DNA from: a virus
Length of the DNA stretch: 64,000 nt
Reading direction: 5' to 3' (one strand)
Virus record (IMG/VR): IMGVR_UViG_3300042544_002864
Span: 1-64,000 of that record
This document shows, piece after piece, positions 7,661 through 15,890 of this stretch (positions within the stretch are counted from its first letter, which is position 1; every line of letters begins with the position of its first letter). The notes below the pieces were generated by a model. The model saw only the letters and a program-made list of their open reading frames with translations. It did not search any database and had not been told where the DNA came from. The translations under genes and the position numbers were made by a program.

Positions 7661-8815
7661 ATGCTATTCAGATTTAATAAATTTATTAACGAAGAAGTAA
7701 GAATAGAAAAAATGGACGAGCCTACATTAATTTCTTTAAAGAAGAACTTAATGTTTAGACTTGGCGAGTATCGTACTTATATCTTAGCAAACATTGAATA
7801 TAATTTCACAACTAATAAGGTAGAGTATAAAAACTTCGATAAAATCGATATTCCTGTTATAATAAGAGAATTATCAAATGAATTCACCACTGAAGTAATT
7901 GAGGACCTTAATATAGATTCTTTCTTAAGAAAGCTAAATCAAATAATTGAATTAAGAAAAAGAAACACTAAGAGAAAAGTTAGAGAAGCTTTTGATGAGT
8001 ATTACAAAACAATTGAACAAAGAATAACAAATATCAATAAATCTGGAGAAGCTCCAGATCCTTTTGACCAAATATCAGGAGAAGGTTCTATATTACCAAG
8101 AAGACAATATGAGTCAGAAAAATATCAAATTCAAATAGAGTTACTGAAACTACAAGAGTGGGTTATCAAAAATAAGAAAAAAGTAGCAATTGTATTTGAA
8201 GGTAGAGATGCTGCTGGTAAAGGTTCAACAATTAAAAGATTTACAGAATACCTAAATCCAAGTGGATTTAAGATTGTTGCTTTAGGAATTCCAACAGATG
8301 AAGAAAAGCAAAATTGGTTTGGTAGATATGAAAAATACTTACCAAAAGAAGGTGAAATAGTATTCTTTGATAGAAGTTGGTATAATAGAGCGGTTGTTGA
8401 ACCGGCTATGGGTTATTGTACGGAAGACCAATATGAAAACTTCATGAATAATGTAATTGATTGGGAAGAAAGTCTAATAAAAAGTGGAACAATTTTAATA
8501 AAGTTCTGGTTCTCTATTACACAAGAAAAACAAATAAAAAGATTCGATTTAAGAAAAGAAAGTCCTTTGAAATATTGGAAGTTCTCTCCAAACGATGCTA
8601 AAGTATTAGACAAATGGGAGATAATCGGAAACTATAAAAATCAAATGTTTTCCAAAACATCAAGTAGATTATCACCTTGGGTTATTATAAATTCTAATGA
8701 TAAAAAAATTGGAAGACTTAATGCAATGAGATATGTTATCTCGGAAATAAACTATAAAGATAAAAATCCAAAAATTGGAAACTACTACCCAGAAGTGGTA
8801 AATGTTTTAAAATAA
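7661..8815 (+). CDS. PPK2-family polyphosphate kinase with N-terminal tag
   Basis: 384 residues. The C-terminal 240 residues are a PPK2 domain with Walker A FEGRDAAGKGST (179-190), Walker B FFDRSWYNRAVVEP (236-249), and the lid RKESPLKYWKFS. PPK2 enzymes transfer phosphate between polyphosphate and nucleotides (NDP to NTP, or NMP to NDP in class II/III). The N-terminal 140 residues are extra for the family and begin MLFRFNKFINEE, matching the tag with I-N-E at 9-11, the form T4 prohead protease would cut. The enzyme may be packaged in the head and injected, giving energy or nucleotide supply from host polyphosphate at once. Packaging is inference; the kinase assignment is firm. Confidence 0.9.
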   Translation: MLFRFNKFINEEVRIEKMDEPTLISLKKNLMFRLGEYRTYILANIEYNFTTNKVEYKNFDKIDIPVIIRELSNEFTTEVIEDLNIDSFLRKLNQIIELRKRNTKRKVREAFDEYYKTIEQRITNINKSGEAPDPFDQISGEGSILPRRQYESEKYQIQIELLKLQEWVIKNKKKVAIVFEGRDAAGKGSTIKRFTEYLNPSGFKIVALGIPTDEEKQNWFGRYEKYLPKEGEIVFFDRSWYNRAVVEPAMGYCTEDQYENFMNNVIDWEESLIKSGTILIKFWFSITQEKQIKRFDLRKESPLKYWKFSPNDAKVLDKWEIIGNYKNQMFSKTSSRLSPWVIINSNDKKIGRLNAMRYVISEINYKDKNPKIGNYYPEVVNVLK

Positions 8816-8817
8816 GA

Positions 8818-8829
8818 TTTAATATATAA
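8818..8829 (+). promoter_or_regulatory. late-type promoter motif TTTAATATATAA
   Basis: Exact motif overlapping the end of the PPK2 gene region, 16 bases before the ATG of the next tagged gene. Confidence 0.6.
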
Positions 8830-8845
8830 AAAAACTAAAAATATT

Positions 8846-9586
8846 ATGAATATTAAGAAATTTGAAAATTATATGTCTAGAGAAGAAATGTGTCGATCTC
8901 TTTGTAGATGTGGATATAATATGAGTGAACTTGAAGAGTGTTCAAATCAAGAACTCGAAGAAATGTGTAAAAACGCAGAAAAAAGTGATGAGGAAGAAAT
9001 GACTCAAGAAGCAAAAGGTGAAAAATGGATTAAAGATGCCATTAAGAAACCAGGATCTTTAAGAAAATCATTAAATAAAAAAGAAGGTGAGAAAATCACT
9101 AAAAAAGAAATAGATACTGAGTTACAAGCTCTTAAAGGTAAAGATAAAGACCCTAAGAAAAAAGGAGTACAAGGATTAAAAGGTAAAGATTTATCTAAAT
9201 TCAGAAAACTAAACTTGGCTAGAACTCTTAAATCTATGAAAGAAAACCAAGAAACTCAAAATTATATGTTCTTTGGTAATTTACAAACAATCAAAAGATT
9301 AGTCGATAAGATGTTAGAGATGGATGAGTCAGAAGTTGATGCAATCTTATCAAATGGACACAACTGGGCTTTGGATCACATCGCGACTTCTAAAGATGAT
9401 GTTGAAGAAGTATTTAACTTCTTAGCAGGTCGTCATGATGAACCAAGTGATAACATAGCTGATTCAGAAGAAAATCACTTATTAGGTGGTCCGGAATCAT
9501 CACACACGGTACATGACAATCATATGAGAAATGTTGATATTGAAGGACATCAAGAAAGTATCAAAAGTTTTAAAAATTTCAAATAG
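8846..9586 (+). CDS. tagged virion-associated protein, phage KKPGSLRKSL domain
   Basis: 246 residues beginning MNIKKFENYMS, a one-residue-shorter copy of the tag. Residues about 60-95 (IKKPGSLRKSLNKKEGEKIT) and 110-125 (LSKFRKLNLARTLKSM) form a basic module that recurs in many large-phage proteins and often ends or joins head proteins. Four cysteines occur near the N-terminus (CRSLCRCG, ECS). The extreme C-terminus, SIKSFKNFK, echoes the tag. The basic character suits DNA contact inside the capsid. No enzyme motif is visible. Confidence 0.55.
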   Translation: MNIKKFENYMSREEMCRSLCRCGYNMSELEECSNQELEEMCKNAEKSDEEEMTQEAKGEKWIKDAIKKPGSLRKSLNKKEGEKITKKEIDTELQALKGKDKDPKKKGVQGLKGKDLSKFRKLNLARTLKSMKENQETQNYMFFGNLQTIKRLVDKMLEMDESEVDAILSNGHNWALDHIATSKDDVEEVFNFLAGRHDEPSDNIADSEENHLLGGPESSHTVHDNHMRNVDIEGHQESIKSFKNFK

Positions 9587-9606
9587 TAAAAAAATTAAAT
9601 AAGTAT

Positions 9607-10200
9607 ATGTATAGTAAAGAACAAGTAGAATCAGCTGTAAAAGCAAAAGGATATGTTTGGTTTGAGGATGCAAACAATAAAGGATTTGATGTTAACATCG
9701 TTGGTGTTAGAAATTCAACAACTGGACAAAAAGTTACAAACGCATTTGATGATGTATTAACATTATCTTATAAAGAAAATGGTGAGTGGAAATTTCATTC
9801 TTGGCCAGCTACAACTGATCCAGGTAAAAAAGGAGTTTTAGAATATCATAACGCTGCTGGTGTTGCTAGATTAGTAGAAGGTCAATATAGAGGATCTCAC
9901 ACAATTAGATTACACCAAGGTAAATATGAGGCTTTAGGTCAAGCTAAAAATGTAAAAGTTTATAGAGATGCTAACAAAGACTTAAACTATGATGAGAACA
10001 AAATTCAAGAAGGTCTTTTCGGTATTAACATTCACAAAGCAGGTGCTGATTCAACTTATGTTGAAAACTGGTCTGAAGGGTGTCAAGTATTCAAAAAGTC
10101 TGCTGACTTTGAAGCATTCATGAAAATTTGTCGTAAAGCAAGAGATATCCATGGTAACTCATTCACTTACACACTAATTGAATCAACGGATATAAAATAA
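9607..10200 (+). CDS. L,D-transpeptidase-like protein (phage peptidoglycan domain)
   Basis: 197 residues. The C-terminal part has INIHKAG (His 143) and, 16 residues on, WSEGCQVF (Cys 159), the spacing and S-x-G-C pattern of YkuD-type L,D-transpeptidases or related murein-acting cysteine enzymes. A homologous segment sits inside the gp5-like baseplate gene at 32276-34759, where the Cys is replaced by Ser. No signal peptide is present. The role could be cutting or remodelling peptide cross-links during lysis, or modifying host wall. It lies between a tagged gene and a strong terminator. Confidence 0.6.
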   Translation: MYSKEQVESAVKAKGYVWFEDANNKGFDVNIVGVRNSTTGQKVTNAFDDVLTLSYKENGEWKFHSWPATTDPGKKGVLEYHNAAGVARLVEGQYRGSHTIRLHQGKYEALGQAKNVKVYRDANKDLNYDENKIQEGLFGINIHKAGADSTYVENWSEGCQVFKKSADFEAFMKICRKARDIHGNSFTYTLIESTDIK

Positions 10201-10215
10201 TAGATGAAAATATTC

Positions 10216-10245
10216 AAAGCCTCTTAGATTTAAGAGGCTTTTTTT
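10216..10245 (+). terminator. rho-independent terminator
   Basis: Stem AAAGCCTCTTA / TAAGAGGCTTT with a 4-base loop and T-run, 16 bases after the L,D-transpeptidase-like gene. Confidence 0.85.
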
Positions 10246-10307
10246 ATGCAAACAAATTACTAGTTTTTAACTAAAAGTAATATGATTGTAAAAAATAATA
10301 TTGAACA

Positions 10308-10754
10308 ATGAAGGAAATTGATGAGTTCTTGGAGTTTTTAATTAAAAATGAAAATGATGAAAGAATAAGTATCAGTAAAAAAATGAAATATGGGTATCGA
10401 TACTTTTATATTTCATTCCATATAGATGAAAAACCAGAAGAAGATAAAAATAATCAATCATATGGTACTAACAGATCTTTTAGTGCATATAGAATATCAG
10501 ACTCTGTTGAAATAGTAATTGATAATAGAAATTCATGTGTTGAATTATTATACGAACACGGTTCAGAAAACATCATCATTGAAGATACACAACTGGTTGA
10601 GAAATGGAGTCAAATTTTAGAAGATTATATAAATAAAGATATATCTGAAAAAACAAAATCAGTTATTGAGAATACATTAAGTTCATGTTATAATAAGAAC
10701 TTATACAGAGAATACCAAATGAAAAAAATACTACCAGACGATGAATCTTTATAA
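10308..10754 (+). CDS. hypothetical protein
   Basis: 148 acidic residues with no recognised motif. It has alternating charged helices and a central beta-like stretch (ISDSVEIVIDNRNSCVELLYE). Its 3' end overlaps the next gene by 14 bases, so the two are translationally coupled. It may help the UvsY-like neighbour, but nothing in the sequence shows how. Confidence 0.45.
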   Translation: MKEIDEFLEFLIKNENDERISISKKMKYGYRYFYISFHIDEKPEEDKNNQSYGTNRSFSAYRISDSVEIVIDNRNSCVELLYEHGSENIIIEDTQLVEKWSQILEDYINKDISEKTKSVIENTLSSCYNKNLYREYQMKKILPDDESL

Positions 10755-11235
10755 TCAAGAAGAAATAGATAGAATAACAAAGGTTAAAGAAACTAATGAT
10801 AAATTAGAAGATTTCTTTAATGATAAAAGAACCGAGTGGAACAAAAACGTAGAACCACTTTTTAAGGTTCTAATGGTAGATTTATCAAATCCATCAAACT
10901 CAAAGGAGATATTAAATGCTCAATCATTAGCTCTTACATTTAGACAACAGATTTATGAACAAATCAATTTCTTCTTAAATAAAAGAAGTAAAGAAACAAC
11001 CAAAATTAAAAAATTAAGACAAGAGAAATTTATCTTTTATGCAACAGGATTTGGAATTAAAACAAATCTTGGTGAAAAAGGAATTTTAATTGATGGACAT
11101 ATAGCTGAAAATGATAGATGTATTGAATTAATAGAGTCTTATATTGAGTTCTTGAGAGATTCTATTAGAAATTTAGAGAGTTTGTCTTATTCGATTAAGA
11201 ATATGATTGAATTAATGAACTATTTAGGTCGTTAA
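10741..11235 (+). CDS. UvsY-like recombination mediator candidate
   Basis: 164 residues, almost entirely helical. The C-terminal half has the layout of T4-type UvsY: a basic helix (KIKKLRQEKFIFYATG), a short acidic turn, then a helix ending SLSYSIKNMIELMNYL, comparable to the conserved 'aI..R.faIKh' end of UvsY. UvsY loads the UvsX recombinase on single-stranded DNA coated by gp32. Length (UvsY 137 residues in T4) is similar. No UvsX lies in the window, but UvsW-like helicase does (40656-42266). The match is by pattern only and could be wrong. Confidence 0.4.
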   Translation: MNLYNQEEIDRITKVKETNDKLEDFFNDKRTEWNKNVEPLFKVLMVDLSNPSNSKEILNAQSLALTFRQQIYEQINFFLNKRSKETTKIKKLRQEKFIFYATGFGIKTNLGEKGILIDGHIAENDRCIELIESYIEFLRDSIRNLESLSYSIKNMIELMNYLGR

Positions 11236-11236
11236 T

Positions 11237-12469
11237 CTACTTCTTTTTCATATACTTTTTATTAATCTTAGTTTCGATTCCTTTCTTCATTAATACTTCA
11301 TGTCCAAGTGAACAATCTGTACATAAGGTTGCGTCTTTGTGCTCACATTTAATGTCACCTTCACCTTTACAAGTAACACATTTACCCGAATCGGTATCTC
11401 CGGTTCCATCACAATCATCACAATCATATCTCCCGTCACTATATTTACAATCATCACAATCATCACATACACCATCACAATTTTGACATCTATCACCATC
11501 ACCAGAAACCGAATGTAGAAAGTAAGAATCGATATCGGATAAGTTAGAAAGTACTTTCTTTTTATCATCTAAGAAACACATAGTATCTATAAATGGATAG
11601 TAAGTATAATCACCATCTAATTTAACGGTAGCTTCACCAAATACATCAGATCCTTTATAAGTAAAATGAATATTATCCTCTAAGTAACTATTCATTTTTT
11701 TCTTTAACATCCATCCTTTTTCATCAGCATACATTTTAAATTTGATAACATCTGAATCACGATTAGTATAAACTCTATCCATAAAGTATTTAGCCTCACA
11801 AGGAGAATCTTTTAGTTTCCATACAATCGCTCTACCATGTACCTTATTTTCTTCATCTAAAAGAACTAGTAGTTTAACCTTTGATGGATTTTCAGTATAA
11901 ATTTTAAATGTTTTTTTAGACTCTTCAGACATACAAGATCCACCTAAACTACCACTTGAACTATAATATCTATCACTGTTATAATATTTTGCGATATCAT
12001 TTCCATCAACTAATTCAAATTTTAATTTAGTATTTGATTTAGTGGCTTTGAAATGGTTAACAAATTCTTCAACATCTTTATCTTTAAATTCAATGTGTGT
12101 AAATGGAAGTAAATACCTGACGATCTTACCTATTTTAACATCACCTCGACCTTTAGTTGTATATGGTAATGATGGATCCTCATCAGAATCCCAATCAGAT
12201 GGTATTCTATTTTGTGGAATAAAAGATAACATATCATCTTTATCAACTAAGTCAAAATAGTTTTGTTTTATATCCCTATCTGAAATATATCTTTCATCTT
12301 CTATTAAGTCTAAAATACCTTGAGCTATTTCACCTGTTTTTCCTTTTACTTTTGCAATTTCTTTAAACTTCATCATGAAATCTGTAGAGCCATAGATATA
12401 AGCATCCATTACTGAATATAACTGAGATATTAACTTTTTTACTAAAAAACTATTATACTTTTTAATCAT
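11237..12469 (-). CDS. tag-like protein of GSCM family with DnaJ-like Cys-rich tail
   Basis: 410 residues from the ATG at 12469; the frame is open further upstream, but the preferred start gives MIKKYNSFLVKKL, a tag relative lacking the Glu, and lies 4 bases from an exact late-type motif. The core (about residues 130-265) contains FELVDGNDI, SLGGSCM (Cys 179), GRAIVWKL and FMDRVYT, and is homologous to the core of the gene at 26262-28133. The C-terminal region (about 328-386) has repeated CxxC and CxxCxG motifs (CQNC, CDDCDDC, CVTCKGEG), similar to the DnaJ zinc domain. The invariant Cys hints at catalysis but the activity is unknown. Confidence 0.55.
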   Translation of the reverse strand: MIKKYNSFLVKKLISQLYSVMDAYIYGSTDFMMKFKEIAKVKGKTGEIAQGILDLIEDERYISDRDIKQNYFDLVDKDDMLSFIPQNRIPSDWDSDEDPSLPYTTKGRGDVKIGKIVRYLLPFTHIEFKDKDVEEFVNHFKATKSNTKLKFELVDGNDIAKYYNSDRYYSSSGSLGGSCMSEESKKTFKIYTENPSKVKLLVLLDEENKVHGRAIVWKLKDSPCEAKYFMDRVYTNRDSDVIKFKMYADEKGWMLKKKMNSYLEDNIHFTYKGSDVFGEATVKLDGDYTYYPFIDTMCFLDDKKKVLSNLSDIDSYFLHSVSGDGDRCQNCDGVCDDCDDCKYSDGRYDCDDCDGTGDTDSGKCVTCKGEGDIKCEHKDATLCTDCSLGHEVLMKKGIETKINKKYMKKK

Positions 12470-12473
12470 ATAA

Positions 12474-12485
12474 TTATATATTAAA
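12474..12485 (-). promoter_or_regulatory. late-type promoter motif TTTAATATATAA, short spacing
   Basis: Exact motif on the minus strand, ending 4 bases before the ATG at 12469. Confidence 0.6.
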
Positions 12486-12500
12486 AATGTAAAACTATTT

Positions 12501-12902
12501 ATGTATTTTCCAAAATTCAGATTAAAAAAAGATTGGTATATTGAAGTTGACATACTTGGCACAAAGAATAGAACACTTGTTCTAACAGAAGGTCAAATTT
12601 TTGAAGTTGAAAGTGATAACAACTATCATATAATCTATGGAGGTTGGTCTGAGAAAACTCCAAATGTTGGAGGTAGAATGATATTAGACGAGGAAAAAAT
12701 GAGATTAGCGACTGATGGTGATGAATTACTATTTGAAGCTATTGATGAAAGTCCTGATTTGGAAATTATAATTGAGGAAGTTCCTGACGATGATGATATA
12801 TTAGTTAGAAATTGGAGAATACAATTAGATGTTAAAACAACTAGAAAAAAACTAAAAGAAATAGAAAAAATTATAAATCAAATGGTAAAACCTATTTTAT
12901 AA
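12501..12902 (+). CDS. hypothetical protein
   Basis: 133 residues. The N-terminal half looks like a small beta barrel (WYIEVDIL, RTLVLTEGQIFEVE, HIIYGGW), the C-terminal half is acidic then ends in a helix (TTRKKLKEIEKIINQM). No recognised family. It is divergent from the tagged gene to its left with only 31 bases between the two starts, and lies just before the NAD+ salvage pair, whose host-type promoter begins after its stop. Confidence 0.45.
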   Translation: MYFPKFRLKKDWYIEVDILGTKNRTLVLTEGQIFEVESDNNYHIIYGGWSEKTPNVGGRMILDEEKMRLATDGDELLFEAIDESPDLEIIIEEVPDDDDILVRNWRIQLDVKTTRKKLKEIEKIINQMVKPIL

Positions 12903-12907
12903 TTTCG

Positions 12908-12915
12908 TATATTTG
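12908..12915 (+). promoter_or_regulatory. host-type promoter -7 box TATATTTG
   Basis: Matches the Bacteroidota -7 consensus TAnnTTTG, 19 bases before the ATG of the NMN adenylyltransferase gene. The -33 box is weak (only partial matches near 12883). It would drive both NAD+ salvage genes early. Confidence 0.5.
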
Positions 12916-12934
12916 TAACATAAATCTATACAAA

Positions 12935-13849
12935 ATGGAAAAGACATATCCAATCGGAGCTTTAGTCGGTAGATTCCAAGTTCACGAGCTACATGAAGCT
13001 CATAAATACCTGATTGACCAGGTAGCAGAAAATCACAAAAAAGTAATTTTATTCCTCGGTGTTCCAAAAGTAGTTGGAACCAAAAAGAATCCATTAGATT
13101 TCGATACTCGAAAAAGAATGATTCAACATCACTATCCAGATATTGTAATTTTAGCACTTCCAGATTTTGGAGATGATCGTAGATGGTCTTCTGAATTAGA
13201 TAAGAGAGTTAAAGAAGTTTATCCTATCGGTGAAGTTCTTCTTTATGGTGGTAGAGACTCATTTATCCCTTACTATAAAAGTGGTGGAGGTCATTTCGAT
13301 TGTAAAGAATTAGAAGAATACGGAACATTTGTTTCAGGTACTGAAGTTAGAAAAATGGTATCAGAACAAGTTAAGGATTCAGCTGACTTTAGATCTGGTG
13401 TTATCTATCAATCATATAATCAATATCCAAAAGTTCATCCTTGTATTGATGTTGCTATATTAGATGAATCTGAAGAAAAAGTACTTTTAGCAAAAAGACC
13501 ATTTGAAGATGGTTGGAGATTTATCGGTGGTTTTTCAAAGCCAACTGATGTCTCATATGAACACACTGTTCGTAGAAAGATTTCAGAAGATGCTGGTCAC
13601 AACTTATCGGTAAATCATCCAAGATATATTGGTAGTTGTCAAATTCCTGACTGGAGATATCAAAGTGAGGAAGATAAAATCTTAAGCATACTTTTTATTA
13701 CTAAAAAACAATTTGGTAGAATTGACCCATCTGATGATGTTTCAGAGTTAAAATGGTGGGATATTAGTGAATTAGAAAATGATGAAAAAATTATCACTAA
13801 AGAACATAAAATTTTACTGGATATGTTCCTTAAAAACAAAAAATATTAA
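12935..13849 (+). CDS. nadM: bifunctional NMN adenylyltransferase / Nudix hydrolase (NadM-Nudix)
   Basis: 304 residues. The N-terminal half is a nucleotidyltransferase with GRFQVHELHEAH (residues 12-23, the ATP-binding GRFQ and histidine motif) and the late SGTEVRKMVSE motif of NMN adenylyltransferases. Residues 150-304 are a Nudix domain with CIDVAIL, GWRFIGGF and a Nudix box that departs from consensus: the REUxEExGU stretch reads RKISEDAGH. The enzyme makes NAD+ from NMN and ATP. Together with the NAMPT gene 21 bases downstream it forms a full nicotinamide-to-NAD+ route, the same pair known as NatV/NadV in other large phages. Nudix activity may be altered by the box changes. Confidence 0.9.
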   Translation: MEKTYPIGALVGRFQVHELHEAHKYLIDQVAENHKKVILFLGVPKVVGTKKNPLDFDTRKRMIQHHYPDIVILALPDFGDDRRWSSELDKRVKEVYPIGEVLLYGGRDSFIPYYKSGGGHFDCKELEEYGTFVSGTEVRKMVSEQVKDSADFRSGVIYQSYNQYPKVHPCIDVAILDESEEKVLLAKRPFEDGWRFIGGFSKPTDVSYEHTVRRKISEDAGHNLSVNHPRYIGSCQIPDWRYQSEEDKILSILFITKKQFGRIDPSDDVSELKWWDISELENDEKIITKEHKILLDMFLKNKKY

Positions 13850-13870
13850 TAACTTTAAATAAAAATTACT

Positions 13871-15454
13871 ATGAGCTTACAAAGACAAATCACTAGAAAG
13901 TTAGAGAAAGCAATTCTTGATAAAGATTGGACCTCTATTGAAGGTATTCAAAAACACCTTACAAAAATCATCACAAAACCAGATAACTTAATTCTGTGTA
14001 CAGACGCATATAAGTACTCACATCATAAGTTTTATGGTAGTGAAATGACTAAAATGATTTCCTATATGGAATCTAGAGGTGGTAAATTCTCTAAAACCGT
14101 ATTCTACGGATTACAAATCTTCTTAAAACAATATTTAGAAGGTGTTGCCATCACAAAAGAAGAAGTTGACGAAGCATTTGACTACTTAGGTACTAAACAC
14201 GGTGTATTTGGTAGAGAAGATGTTTTCGATAGAAGTAAATTTGATTACATCGTTGATAAATACGATGGTAAATTACCTATCAGTATTAAAGCTGTTCCAG
14301 AAGGAACCGTGGTTGACGCAAAGAATGTACTTTTCACAATTGAAAGTTTAGATGAAAATTGTGCTTGGTTAACTAACTTCTTAGAATCACTTTTATTACA
14401 AGTTTGGTATCCAATTACCGTAGCAACTCTTTCAAGAGAAGTAAGAGTAATTGTTACAAAAGCGTTCAAAGATTGCACAAGTTACGATGATGAATTGATG
14501 AACATTATGATTGACTTCGTTCTAAACGACTTTGGATTCCGTGGTGTATCTTCTGTTCAATCAGCAAAAACAGGTGGTTCAGCTCACCTTGTAAACTTCT
14601 TAGGATCTGATACGGTTATCGCTTCTAAGTTAATCAGAGACGTTTATAACACAGAACGAGTTTATGGACTATCTATCCCAGCTACAGAACACTCTATTAT
14701 GACTCTTAAAGGAGAATCAGGTGAGTTAGAACTTATGAAAAGAGTTCTAACAACGTTCCCTACTGGATTAGTAGCTTGTGTATCTGACTCATTTAATATC
14801 TTTAGAGCTTGTTCAGAATATTGGGGAACAGAATTGAGAGATTTAGTTCTTTCAAGACCAGCAACTCCGGGTAATCAGTTAGTAATCAGACCTGACTCTG
14901 GTCACGTTACTAGAACATTAGTCGAAGTATTCAACATCTTGTTTGATAAATTTGGATACACCGTTAATGAAAAAGGTTACAAAGTACTTCCTCCACAAGT
15001 AAGAGTTATTCAAGGTGATGGTGTTAATCTTAACTCTATTCAAGAAATCTATGATATCTTGAAATCTGAGAAAATCTCACCAGAGAACTTAGCATTGGGT
15101 ATGGGTGGTAAATTGTTACAAGCTGACATCAACAGAGATACTAACAACTTTGCAACTAAAGCTTGTTCGGCAATTGTTGATGGTGTAGAAGTGGATGTTG
15201 TTAAATCACCTACTGAAATGGATGAAAATGGAAACATTACTAAATCATTCAAGAAATCTAAAAAAGGTAAATTGAAATTGGTTAAAAATGAAGATGGTTC
15301 TTATAGAACGGTTACATCAAGTGACCCAGATTTTGATAATGTTAAAGATGAATTAACTGAAGTCTTTAGAAGTGGAGTTATCACAAAAGAATGGACCTTT
15401 GAAGAAGTTCGTGATAGAGCTAAAGTTGAGACACAAATTGAAGAAATGGTTTAA
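13871..15454 (+). CDS. nadV: nicotinamide phosphoribosyltransferase
   Basis: 527 residues, full length for the NAMPT/NadV family. Recognisable features are TDAYKYSHHKFY near the N-terminus, MESRGGKFSKTVFYGLQ, the FRGVSSVQSAKTGGSAHL stretch, and the PRPP-site region LVIRPDSGHVTRTLVEV followed by VIQGDGVN. It joins nicotinamide and PRPP to give NMN, which the preceding gene turns to NAD+. Phage NAMPT plus NMN adenylyltransferase has been described as NAD+ reconstitution pathway 2, able to reverse NAD+ depletion by host defences. The operon starts at the host-type promoter at 12908 and ends at the hairpin after 15454. Confidence 0.93.
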   Translation: MSLQRQITRKLEKAILDKDWTSIEGIQKHLTKIITKPDNLILCTDAYKYSHHKFYGSEMTKMISYMESRGGKFSKTVFYGLQIFLKQYLEGVAITKEEVDEAFDYLGTKHGVFGREDVFDRSKFDYIVDKYDGKLPISIKAVPEGTVVDAKNVLFTIESLDENCAWLTNFLESLLLQVWYPITVATLSREVRVIVTKAFKDCTSYDDELMNIMIDFVLNDFGFRGVSSVQSAKTGGSAHLVNFLGSDTVIASKLIRDVYNTERVYGLSIPATEHSIMTLKGESGELELMKRVLTTFPTGLVACVSDSFNIFRACSEYWGTELRDLVLSRPATPGNQLVIRPDSGHVTRTLVEVFNILFDKFGYTVNEKGYKVLPPQVRVIQGDGVNLNSIQEIYDILKSEKISPENLALGMGGKLLQADINRDTNNFATKACSAIVDGVEVDVVKSPTEMDENGNITKSFKKSKKGKLKLVKNEDGSYRTVTSSDPDFDNVKDELTEVFRSGVITKEWTFEEVRDRAKVETQIEEMV

Positions 15455-15458
15455 AACT

Positions 15459-15490
15459 AAAAACCCTCTGATTTTTCAGAGGGTTTTTTT
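15459..15490. terminator. bidirectional terminator
   Basis: Stem AAACCCTCTGA / TCAGAGGGTTT with T4 loop and strong T-run on the plus strand; the minus strand also has a short T-run. It separates the convergent nadV gene and the tagged operon. Confidence 0.8.
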
Positions 15491-15491
15491 A

Positions 15492-15890
15492 TTACATCAA
15501 TCCACGAGTGATTCTAAAGTCTTTTTTATCATCTTCCTCTTGTTCTATGAAATCAGTATTCTTCAATTGTTCAACTAAATTAAAAATTTGCTTACAAACC
15601 TCAGTTGATACTTCTATATACTTATCATTCATTTTCATTTCACCACTATATCCACCACCGCCAGGTCCCATACGAAAACCATACTTTACATGAAATTTAA
15701 ATCCATCCACTATAAATGAATATCCACGAACCTCTGATATCAATAATTTAGCAATACCTTCTAAATTACCTCTTAATGATTTTAATTCTCTAAGAACTTC
15801 CAAAGCAATATCTTCGTCTTTCCAAAAAGGGTTAAATTTACGAACCGGTTTAGGAATTAAAAATGCTTCAAATTTTTTTAAGTGATTCAT
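15492..15890 (-). CDS. tagged hypothetical protein
   Basis: 132 residues starting MNHLKKFEAFLIP, a textbook copy of the tag with F-E at 7-8. The body has a Gly-rich turn (GFRMGPGGGGYSGE) between beta strands and a helical end. It is the last of four tagged genes transcribed leftward from the motif at 17592, and its ATG overlaps the stop of the preceding gene by one base. No enzyme motif is seen. Confidence 0.55.
   Translation of the reverse strand: MNHLKKFEAFLIPKPVRKFNPFWKDEDIALEVLRELKSLRGNLEGIAKLLISEVRGYSFIVDGFKFHVKYGFRMGPGGGGYSGEMKMNDKYIEVSTEVCKQIFNLVEQLKNTDFIEQEEDDKKDFRITRGLM

Noticed and set aside
11290-11568. Open frame of 92 residues on the minus strand inside the Cys-rich gene
   Set aside because: It overlaps the CxxC-rich end of the real gene in another frame; its Ile/Val-Met composition is what the complement frame of Cys/Asp codons produces.
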